The notes beneath the pieces were generated by a model, which worked only from the letters and a program-made list of their open reading frames with translations, had not been told where the DNA came from and made no database searches. Shown here one piece after another: positions 15,923 through 24,754 of a stretch of 64,000 bases of DNA. The translations under genes were made by a program, and so were the position numbers. This DNA is from Candidatus Treponema caballi (GTDB lineage: Bacteria; Spirochaetota; Spirochaetia; Treponematales; Treponemataceae): contig JAGHRS010000002.1 in assembly GCA_018066285.1 (NCBI GenBank), forward strand, positions 124,001 through 188,000. Direction: 5' to 3'. Within the stretch, counting starts at the first letter, position 1, and the number at the start of each line of letters is the position of its first letter.

Positions 15923-17947
15923 TTAAAAAAGCTGGATGTCCTTCACCGGCTTTGAGAACGGACCTGCCGGGAACGCCTCTCCGCGCTTTGTTCCGCACAG
16001 GTCAGTGTCGAACGTAATCGGCGTGCCGTCCGGGTTCTCGTACTTTTCCTCCGGCTCGAATGCGGGGTGCAGGTCATCCGTCCTGATGAGCCGGGCACCC
16101 GTCTTTGGCAGGTAGTCGAACAGGTTCGTGCTGATGCTGACCTTGCCGCCCTCATTCTTCCAGTTGATGAACACCTTGCTCTTTTTGTCGACCACCGCAT
16201 CCTTCTCGCGACTCATCGGAACGGCGCCGTTGAAGTACGCGTTGCCTTCCGCCCAGACAGGAAGCGGGTTGTAGTAGCGGTCAGTTCCCACGCTGCCCAT
16301 GCCGCAGTAGCCGTCAAACTCGTGCACCCACTCATCGTAGGTCGGATACTTCTCGTATGGCCAGGTTCCTGCTTTGATGTTGCCGTCATCCCAGTCGTTC
16401 TTGTTGCGTGTGCTCTCCTTCCATCCCTTCTTCATGGCAGGGCGCATTTCCCTCTGGATGAACACGTTGTTGTAGAACTTACAGTCGCCGTGCAGAATCG
16501 TCATGAAGCCGGCAACTTCCGTGCGGTGAATCTGATGGTATGGCGTGTAGCGCGGACATGCTTTTGTGGCAGCTCCGTTGTTAACGCCGCGGCCGACAGC
16601 GACAAGACCGCCCGCCACAATGTTGTGGACGAACGCGACACCCTGCGTGCAGAGCTTTACCGCGCGGTCGGAAAGGAAGATGTTGTTGTCGAGCAGCGTC
16701 GGGCCGTGTGAAACTTCAATGAACACATCTTCAGCGCAGCCGCCCATGCTTTCCTTGTTCTGGTTGTATTCCTCAGGCAGACAGTTGTCGTGGAAGAAGT
16801 TCTGTGTGACGCGTGTGCCCTGTGCCTGCCAGTCGAGCCAGAGACCGCGCGTGCAGTGGTGGATGTGGTTCCGCCTGTAGATGCAGTCAATCGCCGCATG
16901 CATCTTGATTCCTCCGATTTCAGCACCGGCCAGGTTCTGCTTGTTGTTTATGTGGTGGATGTGGTTGTCCTCAATGACAGAGAAAACGCCGCCCAAGTGG
17001 CCGACAATGCCTGTCTGACCGCAGTCGTGGATGTTGCAGCGGCGGACCGTGTGTGAGCCGATCCGCTCCTTCGTCCAGCCTTCAGCCTGTGCCTGGCAGA
17101 TGCAGTCGCGCTCAGTCTGCGTGCCGTCCTTGAACTTTTCCTTGAGCCACTTGTTGTCGTTGCTCGGCTGGCAGTACTTGCCGAGCGAGATGCCCGAGCA
17201 CTTTGACTCGAACACTTCGCAGTCCTCAATGACCCAGCCCTTTGACCAGTGCGGGCCGATCATGCCTTCCTGATACGCGGTAGGCGGCGCCCACTGGGTT
17301 GCAGCCTTAGAGACGGTGAAGCCTGAAAGCGTAATGAAGCCGACGCCTTCCTTATCCGGGTAGAAGCAGTTTCTGCGGACTGAAATCTCAACATCCTCCG
17401 CATTCGGGTCCTTGCCCTGGAAGTTTGCGTAGATGACCGTCTCATCCGTTTTCTCATCCTGCTCTGCGTACCACGTGTGCTTGGTCCACGGCTGGTCCCA
17501 AGACGGAATGTACAGTTTCGGGTTCTTCACATCCTCAAGCTTCTGTACCTCGTACATCGACTTGCCGTTCAGGTAGACATCGCCCGTGTGCGCAATGAAG
17601 AACTTGATGAACCAGTCGCCCTCAACGAGCGTCGTGTATGGATTATATCCGCTGAAAATCTTATTTGAAACGCGCGTCACGTAGACGTCACCTTCTACCT
17701 TCTGCCAGTCCTTGACTGACTCAGCGCCCGTAATGTGCGCGGCAAGCGGCTTTTCTGAGCGGTATACGATTGGCTTTCCTTCCTCGCCCGCGTTCTTAGG
17801 GTTTACGTACTCCCTGTATACGCCCGGTGCAACGATAACCTCATCGCCCGCCACCGCAATGTCTGCCGCACTCTGGATACGGTTGAACGGCTTTTCCCTG
17901 CTGCCGTCCCCGCCAGCCGCCGCCTTGATGTCTACGAAATATGTCAT
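15923..17947 (-). CDS. Right-handed parallel beta-helix protein, possible polysaccharide-active enzyme
   Basis: A 674-residue protein. The N-terminus (VDIKAAAGGDGSREKPFNRIQSAADIAVAGDEVIVAPGVYREYV) is the DUF1565-type entry into a pectate-lyase-like beta-helix. Helix turns follow with NIHDCGQTGIVGH, NHIHHINNKQNLAGAEIGGI and RRNHIHHCTRGLWLDWQ. The His/Asp-rich centre recalls glycoside hydrolase families built on beta-helices, such as GH141, but I cannot place it securely. There is no signal peptide, so it should act in the cytosol on an imported glycan. AGGAG lies 7 nt upstream of the ATG. Confidence 0.7.
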   Translation of the reverse strand: MTYFVDIKAAAGGDGSREKPFNRIQSAADIAVAGDEVIVAPGVYREYVNPKNAGEEGKPIVYRSEKPLAAHITGAESVKDWQKVEGDVYVTRVSNKIFSGYNPYTTLVEGDWFIKFFIAHTGDVYLNGKSMYEVQKLEDVKNPKLYIPSWDQPWTKHTWYAEQDEKTDETVIYANFQGKDPNAEDVEISVRRNCFYPDKEGVGFITLSGFTVSKAATQWAPPTAYQEGMIGPHWSKGWVIEDCEVFESKCSGISLGKYCQPSNDNKWLKEKFKDGTQTERDCICQAQAEGWTKERIGSHTVRRCNIHDCGQTGIVGHLGGVFSVIEDNHIHHINNKQNLAGAEIGGIKMHAAIDCIYRRNHIHHCTRGLWLDWQAQGTRVTQNFFHDNCLPEEYNQNKESMGGCAEDVFIEVSHGPTLLDNNIFLSDRAVKLCTQGVAFVHNIVAGGLVAVGRGVNNGAATKACPRYTPYHQIHRTEVAGFMTILHGDCKFYNNVFIQREMRPAMKKGWKESTRNKNDWDDGNIKAGTWPYEKYPTYDEWVHEFDGYCGMGSVGTDRYYNPLPVWAEGNAYFNGAVPMSREKDAVVDKKSKVFINWKNEGGKVSISTNLFDYLPKTGARLIRTDDLHPAFEPEEKYENPDGTPITFDTDLCGTKRGEAFPAGPFSKPVKDIQLF

Positions 17948-18051
17948 AAAAAAACTCCTGAAGTCTGTCTTACCATTGTACTACGATTTTGCTGAAAGTG
18001 GGGGAGAATTCGCAGGGCGTCCCCGGCTCGCGCCTTCAATCCTCGACGCAG

Positions 18052-18111
18052 TTGACATAGTCATCATGTAGTCATATACTGTAAATATAGTCATATTGTG
18101 ACTATATTTAC
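18052..18111 (+). promoter_or_regulatory. Promoter and perfect palindromic operator of the Phd/PIN toxin-antitoxin pair
   Basis: TTGACA (18052-18057), 17 nt and TATACT (18075-18080) make a near-consensus sigma70 promoter. Directly downstream, GTAAATATAGTCA (18081-18093) and its exact reverse complement (18099-18111) flank TATTG, covering the expected transcription start. Two further TAGTCAT half-sites lie in the -35/-10 spacer. Autorepression by the antitoxin is inferred. Confidence 0.8.
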
Positions 18112-18161
18112 AAGACGCGCATCTGCTTTTGAGAGCAGGCTGCGTTTTCAGGGAGGCTTAC

Positions 18162-18473
18162 ATGACAGCACCGCTATATGATGTAAAATCCCGTTTCAGC
18201 GAATATGTAACCATGGCTGAAGACGGCGAGGTTATTGAAGTAACAAAACATGGTGTTCCGACAGTCGTTATCGTAAGCAGGCGTGCCTGGGATGAAGCGA
18301 ATGAAGACTATACCAGACGGCACAGACCAAGTTTCATGGAATCATTACGGAAATGGCGTGAGGAAACGGGCGGTCTTACACAGGAGGATGCAGAAGAGTT
18401 CTGTGATCTTCTTGAAAGGCTTCATGAAGAAGAAAAGAACGAAGTATGGCCGGAGAAAAACCCATGGGAGTAA
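18162..18473 (+). CDS. Phd/YefM-type antitoxin
   Basis: A 103-residue protein. The N-terminal half (DVKSRFSEYVTMAEDGEVIEVTKHGVPTVVIVSRRAWDE) is the Phd/YefM DNA-binding fold. The acidic C-terminus (residues 60-103, EENGG..EDAEEFCDLLERLHEEEKNEV type) would wrap the toxin. The start at 18162 has GGGAGG upstream; an ATG 11 codons earlier lacks this. It overlaps the toxin gene by 10 bp. It is expected to neutralise the PIN toxin and repress its own promoter through the palindrome at 18081-18111. Confidence 0.85.
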   Translation: MTAPLYDVKSRFSEYVTMAEDGEVIEVTKHGVPTVVIVSRRAWDEANEDYTRRHRPSFMESLRKWREETGGLTQEDAEEFCDLLERLHEEEKNEVWPEKNPWE

Positions 18474-18898
18474 AACTGCTTTACCTGCTTGATACGAATA
18501 TCGTTTCTGAACCGCCGAAACCAATGCCAGATAGGAAGACGGTAACGAATATTGAAACCTATTCTGATTTCAGTGCGATATCATCTGTCGTCTGGTATGA
18601 ATTGCTGAAAGGCATATACACGCTGCCGGAAGGGTCTCGAAAGGATAAACTTATGCGATATGCTTGTGATACGGTTAAATATGTATATCCCATCATCCCG
18701 TATGATGACCACTGTGCTGCCCTTCATGCCGACATTTACGCACGCATGATGAAAAACGGAACGCCGGTTTCTCCTTTTGACATGCAGATTGCGGCAACGG
18801 CGCTTGCCAACAACATGATTCTGGTAACACGGAACGTCAAAGACTTTGCACCCATTCAGGCAGAATATTCACTGTGCGTTGAAAACTGGTTTGAGTAA
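18464..18898 (+). CDS. VapC-like PIN-domain ribonuclease toxin
   Basis: A 144-residue PIN-domain protein. The four acidic residues of the Mg-dependent RNase site are visible: Asp10 (LLDTNIVSE), Glu46 (WYELLKG), Asp106 (SPFDMQIAATA) and Asp127 (NVKDF). GGAG lies 8 nt before the ATG at 18464. A start six codons earlier is possible but less well placed. Such toxins cleave tRNA or rRNA when the antitoxin is degraded. No disruption is visible, so the module should be active. Confidence 0.87.
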   Translation: MGVKLLYLLDTNIVSEPPKPMPDRKTVTNIETYSDFSAISSVVWYELLKGIYTLPEGSRKDKLMRYACDTVKYVYPIIPYDDHCAALHADIYARMMKNGTPVSPFDMQIAATALANNMILVTRNVKDFAPIQAEYSLCVENWFE

Positions 18899-18909
18899 CA
18901 GGGGCAGGC

Positions 18910-18954
18910 AAAAAAAAAGCTGCCACCTGCCTGCAGATGCAGGCAAATGACAGC
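18910..18954 (-). terminator. Terminator of the TRAP transporter operon
   Basis: On the minus strand GCTGTCA and GCCTGC pair with GCAGGC and TGGCAGC around a short loop, followed by nine T. Confidence 0.8.
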
Positions 18955-18974
18955 GTAGATAAAAGGAGGGCTGG

Positions 18975-20264
18975 TTAAGCGCCGAAGATCATGTTCGGTA
19001 TGAACAGGACCACATCCGGCAAGAATACGAGAATTGCCAGCTCAAGCAGGATTGCGAGCAGGAACGGCAGACTCTCTTTTGTATATTCCTCTGGTGGACA
19101 CCCGATAATACCGCAGACTGTATACAGTGCGGAACCAATAGGCGGTGTCATGACACCCAGAGTAACGATTGTTGCCATCAGAACACCAAAGTGGACAGGA
19201 TCCATACCTGCCTGTGTTACCATTGGCAGGAAGATAGGTGTGAGCAGCAGGAAGTTGACGTTACTGTCAACGAACATTCCGGAAATGAACAGGAAGCCGA
19301 GCATGATCAGAGTGAGCAGATGTGGGTTTTCTGTAATTCCGAAGATGAAAGAGCTGAGCATGCTTGGAAGCTTTACCCAGGTAATCGCGTAACTGAAAGG
19401 ACCTGACATTGCAATGATGAGCATGATTGCGCCGTTGTCCTTGAGTGTTGTGATAAGTGATTCCTTGAAGTTTTCCCAGGTCAGTTTCTTGTAGATGAAC
19501 TTACCTACGAACAGCGCATAAAGAACTGCAAATGCGCCAGATTCTGACGGTGTGAAAAGACCAAAGCGGATTCCAACGATAAGGATGATTGGGAAAAGCA
19601 GTGCCCAGCCTGAAACTTTCAGGTTCTCAATGAGTTCCTTGAACGTCAGCTTCGGAGCTTCCCTGTTCGGCGGATCAAACTTGCGGATGCGGCAAGTGAT
19701 TGATGTTGTTGCCATAAGGAAAATCATCATCAGGATACCAGGAACAATACCTGCCGCAAACAGACGGCCGATTGAAACCTCACCGACGAAGCCGAAGATG
19801 ATTAGACCAAGGCTCGGTGGAATGGTAGCTGTAATCAGAGCTGTAAGACAGTTTACCGAGCAGATGTATCCTTTTGGATATCCCAGTTTCATCATTTCAG
19901 GTGCCAGAATGCGTGTTTCCATTGCGGCGTCTGCTGTTGCGGAACCTGAAACTCCACCCATAAGGGTAGACATGACGACTGAAATCTGAGCTGTACCGCC
20001 GAACATACGCCGTGTCAGAAGACGGGCAAGGCTGAGCAGCTGCTCTGTAATACCGGAAACGTTCATCAGGTTTCCAGCGAATATGAAGAATGGAACTGCA
20101 AGGAATGCAAATGACTGACTCTGAAGGACAATCATCTGAACTGCAGCTTCAATTGGTAATGCCGGTTGAGTAAGGAAGAAGGCAAAGCCTGCGATTCCTA
20201 TGACAAAGGCGATTGGCATACCCATTATTAAGAAAGCGACGAAACAAACAAGTAAAAGTGTCAT
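18975..20264 (-). CDS. dctM: TRAP transporter large permease subunit DctM
   Basis: A 429-residue inner-membrane protein made almost entirely of hydrophobic helices. It carries DctM landmarks FLAVPFFIFAGNLMN, GGVSGSATADAAMETRILAPEM and GVLMATIVTLGVMTPPIGSALY. It forms the ion-coupled transport channel of a tripartite ATP-independent periplasmic transporter together with the small subunit upstream. It is the last gene of the dctP-dctQ-dctM operon, 14 bp after dctQ, and is followed by a strong terminator. The carried organic acid cannot be read from the permease. Confidence 0.92.
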   Translation of the reverse strand: MTLLLVCFVAFLIMGMPIAFVIGIAGFAFFLTQPALPIEAAVQMIVLQSQSFAFLAVPFFIFAGNLMNVSGITEQLLSLARLLTRRMFGGTAQISVVMSTLMGGVSGSATADAAMETRILAPEMMKLGYPKGYICSVNCLTALITATIPPSLGLIIFGFVGEVSIGRLFAAGIVPGILMMIFLMATTSITCRIRKFDPPNREAPKLTFKELIENLKVSGWALLFPIILIVGIRFGLFTPSESGAFAVLYALFVGKFIYKKLTWENFKESLITTLKDNGAIMLIIAMSGPFSYAITWVKLPSMLSSFIFGITENPHLLTLIMLGFLFISGMFVDSNVNFLLLTPIFLPMVTQAGMDPVHFGVLMATIVTLGVMTPPIGSALYTVCGIIGCPPEEYTKESLPFLLAILLELAILVFLPDVVLFIPNMIFGA

Positions 20265-20278
20265 AATGCCTCCCGCCC

Positions 20279-20752
20279 TTAATTGTCTTTATTGAATCCG
20301 ACAATAACATCCTTGATTTTGACGATTGTCGAAAAAGACATGGAAATTGTTGTAACGACAAGACTTAATGTGACTATTGAATAAGGAATAGGCATTGACT
20401 GGTATGTTCTGAGCCTTTCTGTCCACATAAGCTTGATTCCATAGTATGAAATGTAAATGGTTGTGAAGAAGATGATTGCATATACCAGAATGGTAATGCA
20501 TTTCTGCACTTTTTTAGGAAAGTATCGTGTAACGATATCGATACCGATAAGCTGACCTTCCCTCCATGCAATGTCTGCACCTAAGAATGCAGTCCAGGCA
20601 AGAAGGAGCATGGAAAAATCAATATTCCATGACATTGATATTCTTAAAAAACGGAAAATAGCAGAAGCGAAAACGAATAATACGAGAAAGACAAATCCTA
20701 TCCCGCAGAATACCGTTTCGACTTTGCAGAATTTTTCATATAGTTTTTTCAT
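20279..20752 (-). CDS. dctQ: TRAP transporter small permease subunit DctQ
   Basis: A protein of 157 residues from the preferred start MKKLYEKFCKVE at 20752. A start 22 codons further upstream is open but adds a charged, unconserved stretch. Four membrane helices are visible, with the family's MLLLAWTAFLGADIAWREGQLIGID segment between helices 2 and 3. It joins DctM in the membrane and helps dock the solute-binding protein. It is the middle gene of the operon. Confidence 0.85.
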   Translation of the reverse strand: MKKLYEKFCKVETVFCGIGFVFLVLFVFASAIFRFLRISMSWNIDFSMLLLAWTAFLGADIAWREGQLIGIDIVTRYFPKKVQKCITILVYAIIFFTTIYISYYGIKLMWTERLRTYQSMPIPYSIVTLSLVVTTISMSFSTIVKIKDVIVGFNKDN

Positions 20753-20849
20753 AACGCGCCCTACAATGTAAAAAAACTCAGCAGGCTTGTGCCTGAAGAG
20801 GGTGACTGGCGGCTGCAAAAGTTACAGCCGCCTTAGTGATTACAACAGA

Positions 20850-21848
20850 TTAGTTGCCAAGTTCTTTAAACAGTCTGTCCTTGAGGCCTGCTGAGAAGCC
20901 AAGGTCATTGTTTGTATAAAGAGGTTCAATAGCATCCTGGAATTCTTTGATATCAACTTCAGTAATGGTTACGCCGTTTTTCTTCATGTTCGCGTAGTAG
21001 CCATCTTCTTCGTTCTTGATGATTTCTCCGTATTCCTTTGCTGTTTCACGCATAATCTTTGTGAACAGTGCGCGGTCTGCTTCTGGCATACTGTAGTAGA
21101 ATGATGATGAGCAGACAAATGCTGACTGGAGCATGTAGTGCTTTGTCATAGCAAGGTACTTTGTAACTTCATAGAGGCGTGAACCATCTGCTGTTGCAAC
21201 CTGAACTTCGCATCCATCGAGAGTCTTCTGCTGGATTCCTGGGAATACTTCACCCCATGAAATACCGATGTTAGCAAATCCGAGGTACTTAGCCAGGTTG
21301 TTACCGATTGCGTTACCGAAACCGCGGATGCGGAGTCCTGAAAGGTCAGCAACGTTTTTTACCGGTGTTGTTGTGTAGAAGCTGCGGAAACCGTTGTACA
21401 TGTTTGTAATGTAGATAATTCCCTGCTTCTCAAGTTCAGCCTGCCATTCCTTGAACAGTGCTGTGTCTGGGAGCTTATCCAGAGCTGCAGGATCTGTAAG
21501 AATGTAAGGTGCCATCAGAATGTTGAGGTCAGAAATCTGGAACTGGCTTGCGAGACGTCCCGGGTCACTTGGAACAACAAGGCTGACGCCCAGTTTTGCC
21601 TGTGTAACGAGTGCATCAGTATCACCAGAAAGTGCACCTGCAACCTGTACTGTTGCATTGAAACGACCTGTTGCATTGAGCTTGTCTGCAACAGCCTGCA
21701 TCATGCGGCTCTGTCCTGTTGTAGCTGCTTCTGTACCTGCGAAGGTAACCGGAATCTTAGCTCCGTCAGCGCCGTCTTTCTTTCCGCCTGCGAATACTAA
21801 AGTGCAAGCAAGTAACAAAACTGTTAAAATAAGAATAACTCTTTTCAT
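20850..21848 (-). CDS. dctP: TRAP transporter solute-binding lipoprotein DctP
   Basis: A 332-residue protein with a lipoprotein signal (MKRVILILTVLLLAC, Cys15), so probably tethered to a membrane rather than freely periplasmic, as is common in spirochaetes. The DctP family signatures are the arginine strand SGLRIRGFGNAIGN and GISWGEVFPGIQQKTLDGCEVQ. It captures a carboxylate ligand and delivers it to DctQM. First gene of the operon; GGGGGAAACTC precedes the ATG. Ligand identity is not predictable here. Confidence 0.9.
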   Translation of the reverse strand: MKRVILILTVLLLACTLVFAGGKKDGADGAKIPVTFAGTEAATTGQSRMMQAVADKLNATGRFNATVQVAGALSGDTDALVTQAKLGVSLVVPSDPGRLASQFQISDLNILMAPYILTDPAALDKLPDTALFKEWQAELEKQGIIYITNMYNGFRSFYTTTPVKNVADLSGLRIRGFGNAIGNNLAKYLGFANIGISWGEVFPGIQQKTLDGCEVQVATADGSRLYEVTKYLAMTKHYMLQSAFVCSSSFYYSMPEADRALFTKIMRETAKEYGEIIKNEEDGYYANMKKNGVTITEVDIKEFQDAIEPLYTNNDLGFSAGLKDRLFKELGN

Positions 21849-21905
21849 GAGTTTCCCCCTTTGTTATTTGTTATTACCAAACATTCAAAGATGTATTGGC
21901 CTAAA

Positions 21906-21944
21906 ACATACTAACATACTAACATACTAGTAGAATGGTGTCAA
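21906..21944 (-). promoter_or_regulatory. dctPQM promoter (TTGACA-17-TAGTAT) with three 8-bp tandem repeats
   Basis: On the minus strand TTGACA (21944-21939) and TAGTAT (21921-21916) are 17 nt apart. Three perfect tandem copies of TAGTATGT (21929-21906) start inside the spacer and run through the -10 box. They could be regulator iterons, or a copy-number-variable tract that changes the promoter. Confidence 0.65.
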
Positions 21945-21981
21945 ATTTTTTTTCTTGATTTTTTTATAGAATTCTTTTTTT

Positions 21982-23038
21982 TTGTGGATAACTGATTATA
22001 TCATCGCCGCTTTCCTGGGATGTTCATACTCAGTGAAAGTCTTTAAGCAGACAATTCCTGCTGATCCGTTCAGAATTGTCCAGGTTTTCGTCCATTGTCT
22101 TTCATGCGGTCTTCTTATGGCAATGTATACGTTCTTCGTCAAGAACTTCATTTTCATTGAAAGTATGGACCTTGTCCTGATCATTCCTGCAGTGGTCATC
22201 ATCATAAAGGTACTTGCGAAACGCATCAATTACAGTTCAGAAGTCATTTCCATGATTAGTGGAGAAGGTGACATATCAAAACGTATTGATGTCACCATGA
22301 CAGATGACCTTGGTCTTATGACGGGAAATACGAATGCCCTTATGGATAAGCTTTCTTTGTTGCTCAGAGAGTTGAAAAAGCAGTCGGACAATCTGACGCT
22401 TTCTGCAGAAAAGCTTACCCAGAATGCTGATAATTCCTCAGATGCTCTTTCAAAGATGACCGGAACACTTGAGAAAATCTCTTCAGAAGGTGATTCCCAG
22501 CAGGAAATGATTATAAGCGTCAATAATGCCGTCGGTAATCTAAAGAAAGGTTTAAAAAACTCTCGAGCAGTTCGTTATTGAACAGACTGCCGCCATGCAG
22601 GAGAACTCTGCTTCCACAAGTGAGAATGGTGCCAAGGTCCTTAAGATGGCTAAAAAGGCAATAGAGGAAATGGTTGGCAAGATTGATGCTGGTACTGCAT
22701 CAATCAAGGAAGCTGATGTTTCATTCAATAATATCAACAAGTATGTTGATGAAAACCAGAAGCTCATGAACACTATTGCTCAGGCAATGGATGAGCAGAA
22801 ACACAGTGCCAATGACAACATGATCATCACCAACAAAGTCCGTGATGCTCTGGTAAAGACAAATGACCTGGCAAAAGAACAGACCACATATTCAGAAAGC
22901 GTTGCCGACACTATGAACAAGCTTGTTTCAAGTTCTGATAACGTAAAGCAGGCTGTTTCTGAGGTTGTTGAGACGGCGGATACAAACAAGAACTCTGTTG
23001 TTGAGATGGAAAAACAGATTTCCGTCTTCAAATACTAG
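21982..23038 (+). pseudogene. Methyl-accepting chemotaxis-like protein, frameshifted and lacking the signalling tip
   Basis: Two frames encode one coiled-coil protein. The first (21982-22581) has three hydrophobic helices, a HAMP-like stretch (DISKRIDVTMTDDLGLMTGNTNALMDKL) and coiled coil. It goes out of frame at an A6 run in GGTTTAAAAAACTC near 22555. Removing one A restores LKTLEQFVIEQTAAMQENSAS, continuous with the second frame (to 23038). The frame is closed by a stop at 21967, so the usual N-terminal sensor is absent. The conserved kinase-contact tip (EAARAGE-like) is also missing. It is therefore an inactive receptor relic or a divergent non-signalling protein. The A6 run could also be read through by slippage. 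Confidence 0.65.
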
Positions 23039-23075
23039 CCAGAGTTGAAAATCTGGAGACAATAATTCAGAAAGT

Positions 23076-23114
23076 AAAAAAGGCCGGCATCGTGAAGTTG
23101 CCGGCCTTTTTTTT
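23076..23114. terminator. Bidirectional terminator between the MCP-like gene and pgi
   Basis: AAAAAGGCCGGCA and TGCCGGCCTTTTTTTT form a strong GC stem with A and T runs on the two sides. A second hairpin (GAACGATGTG, loop TGTGT, CACATCGTTC; 23120-23144) follows without a T run. Confidence 0.85.
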
Positions 23115-23169
23115 GCTTTGAACGATGTGTGTGTCACATCGTTCTTACTGCGGGAAGTTTCAGATCTGA

Positions 23170-24741
23170 TTATATCTCGAAAATCTTTGCATACTCAGCG
23201 AGAGCGTCGTCCATGTCGTGGGCGAGCACCTTCTTGGTAAGCTTCTTTCCAAGCTGAACGCCTTCCTGGTCAAAGCTGTTCAGGTTCCAGATAAAGCCCT
23301 GGAACATAATCTTGTTTTCATAGTGGGCGAGCAGTGCGCCGAGACTTGATGGAGTCAGCTGCTTGCCGTAAATCAGGCTTGAAGGGCGTTCTCCGTCAAA
23401 GTTCTTGTTCGGGTTCTCATCCTCTTTTCCGCAAGCGAAAGCAACAATCTGGGCTGAAAGGTTTGCGCAAAGCTTCTTCTGGCTTACAGAGCCGTCAACT
23501 TCAACGTCTTCACCAGACTGGTTGTCAAGGAAGCCGATGAACTGCAGCGGGATGATGTCAGTTCCCTGATGCAGCAGCTGATAGAAAGAGTGCTGTCCGT
23601 TTGTGCCCGGCTCACCGAAGATGACCGGACCTGTTACGTAATGAACTGGAGCGCCGTAGCGGTTAACGTGCTTTCCGTTAGATTCCATGTCAGCCTGCTG
23701 CAGGTGTGCCGGGAAGCGGCTCAGTGCCTGGCTGTATGGCAGGATTGCTGTTGAAGGATATCCCTGTGCGTTGCGTTCGTATACGCCGATGAGTGCGTCG
23801 AGCAGAGCCGGGTTCTTGCGGATGTCCTTGTTCTTGCAGAGCTTGTCTTCTTCATGAGCGCCCTTAAGGAAATCAGCGAAGACTTTGCCGCCGAATGCGA
23901 GTGAAAGGACGGCGCCGCCAACAGCTGACGTTGATGAGAAACGTCCGCCGATGTAGTCATCAATATAGAAAGATGCGAGATATGCCGGGTTATTTGCGAG
24001 CGGGCTTGTCTCAGATGTGACGGCGATCATGTGCTTTGACGGGTCAAGTCCTGCCTTCTGGATGAATGACTTTACGAACAGCTCGTTTGCGAGCGTTTCC
24101 TGTGTGGTACCTGACTTTGAAACCAGAATGAACAGTGTGTGTGCAAGGTCGCATGAACCGACAACTGCGGCGCCGTCATCAGGGTCGACGTTTGAAATGA
24201 ACTTGGCGTTCATCTTGAGGCAGCCGTTCTTCTTTGCCCAGTTTTCAAGGGCTATATACATGGCGCGCGGACCGAGGTCTGAACCGCCGATACCAATCTG
24301 GACGACAGTGGTGAACTTCTCGCCCTGAGCGTTTGTAATCTTTCCTGAGTGAACCTTGTCAGCAAAATCTGCAATGTTCTTCTGCTGTGCAACGTAGAAG
24401 TCGCGGGCTTTCTTGCCGTTGTATTCAACATCCTTGTCAAGCTGTCCGCGAAGCAGATGATGCAGTACCTTGCGGTTCTCTCCCGTGTTGATGACGTCAC
24501 CGTTATACAGGGCTTCGAACTTCTCTGTGAGCTGGCTTTCATCAGAAAGCTGCTGAAGAACAGTAAGAATCTGCTCGTTGACCTGTTTTGCAGCATAGTT
24601 ATAGACAAGACCTTCTGCATCCTTCACAGCATATTTCTTTACTCTGTCTGCAGTAAGTTCTTTTTTAAGTGATACCTGACCTTTAAGGGAAAGAAGTTTT
24701 TTCCAGGATTCGTGCTGATCTGCGTTTTCCCAATTAAGCAT
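23170..24741 (-). CDS. pgi: Glucose-6-phosphate isomerase
   Basis: A 523-residue glycolytic enzyme interconverting glucose 6-phosphate and fructose 6-phosphate. The signatures are VVQIGIGGSDLGPRAMYIAL, VSKSGTTQETLAN, DDYIGGRFSSTSAVGG and GEPGTNGQHSFYQLLHQGT; the C-terminal GVQLGKKL segment carries the catalytic lysine. The length fits the longer bacterial class. GGAGG precedes the ATG at 24741; an in-frame TTG five codons upstream overlaps that ribosome-binding site and is unlikely. A terminator hairpin ends immediately before the GGAGG, leaving no space for a separate promoter. Confidence 0.95.
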   Translation of the reverse strand: MLNWENADQHESWKKLLSLKGQVSLKKELTADRVKKYAVKDAEGLVYNYAAKQVNEQILTVLQQLSDESQLTEKFEALYNGDVINTGENRKVLHHLLRGQLDKDVEYNGKKARDFYVAQQKNIADFADKVHSGKITNAQGEKFTTVVQIGIGGSDLGPRAMYIALENWAKKNGCLKMNAKFISNVDPDDGAAVVGSCDLAHTLFILVSKSGTTQETLANELFVKSFIQKAGLDPSKHMIAVTSETSPLANNPAYLASFYIDDYIGGRFSSTSAVGGAVLSLAFGGKVFADFLKGAHEEDKLCKNKDIRKNPALLDALIGVYERNAQGYPSTAILPYSQALSRFPAHLQQADMESNGKHVNRYGAPVHYVTGPVIFGEPGTNGQHSFYQLLHQGTDIIPLQFIGFLDNQSGEDVEVDGSVSQKKLCANLSAQIVAFACGKEDENPNKNFDGERPSSLIYGKQLTPSSLGALLAHYENKIMFQGFIWNLNSFDQEGVQLGKKLTKKVLAHDMDDALAEYAKIFEI

Positions 24742-24754
24742 TATATTTTCCTCC

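Noticed and set aside
22540-22600. Programmed -1 frameshift at the A6 run in the MCP-like gene
   Set aside because: A-AAA-AAC resembles a -1 slippery site, but the downstream frame that keeps homology is +1 relative to the first, so a -1 shift would not restore it.
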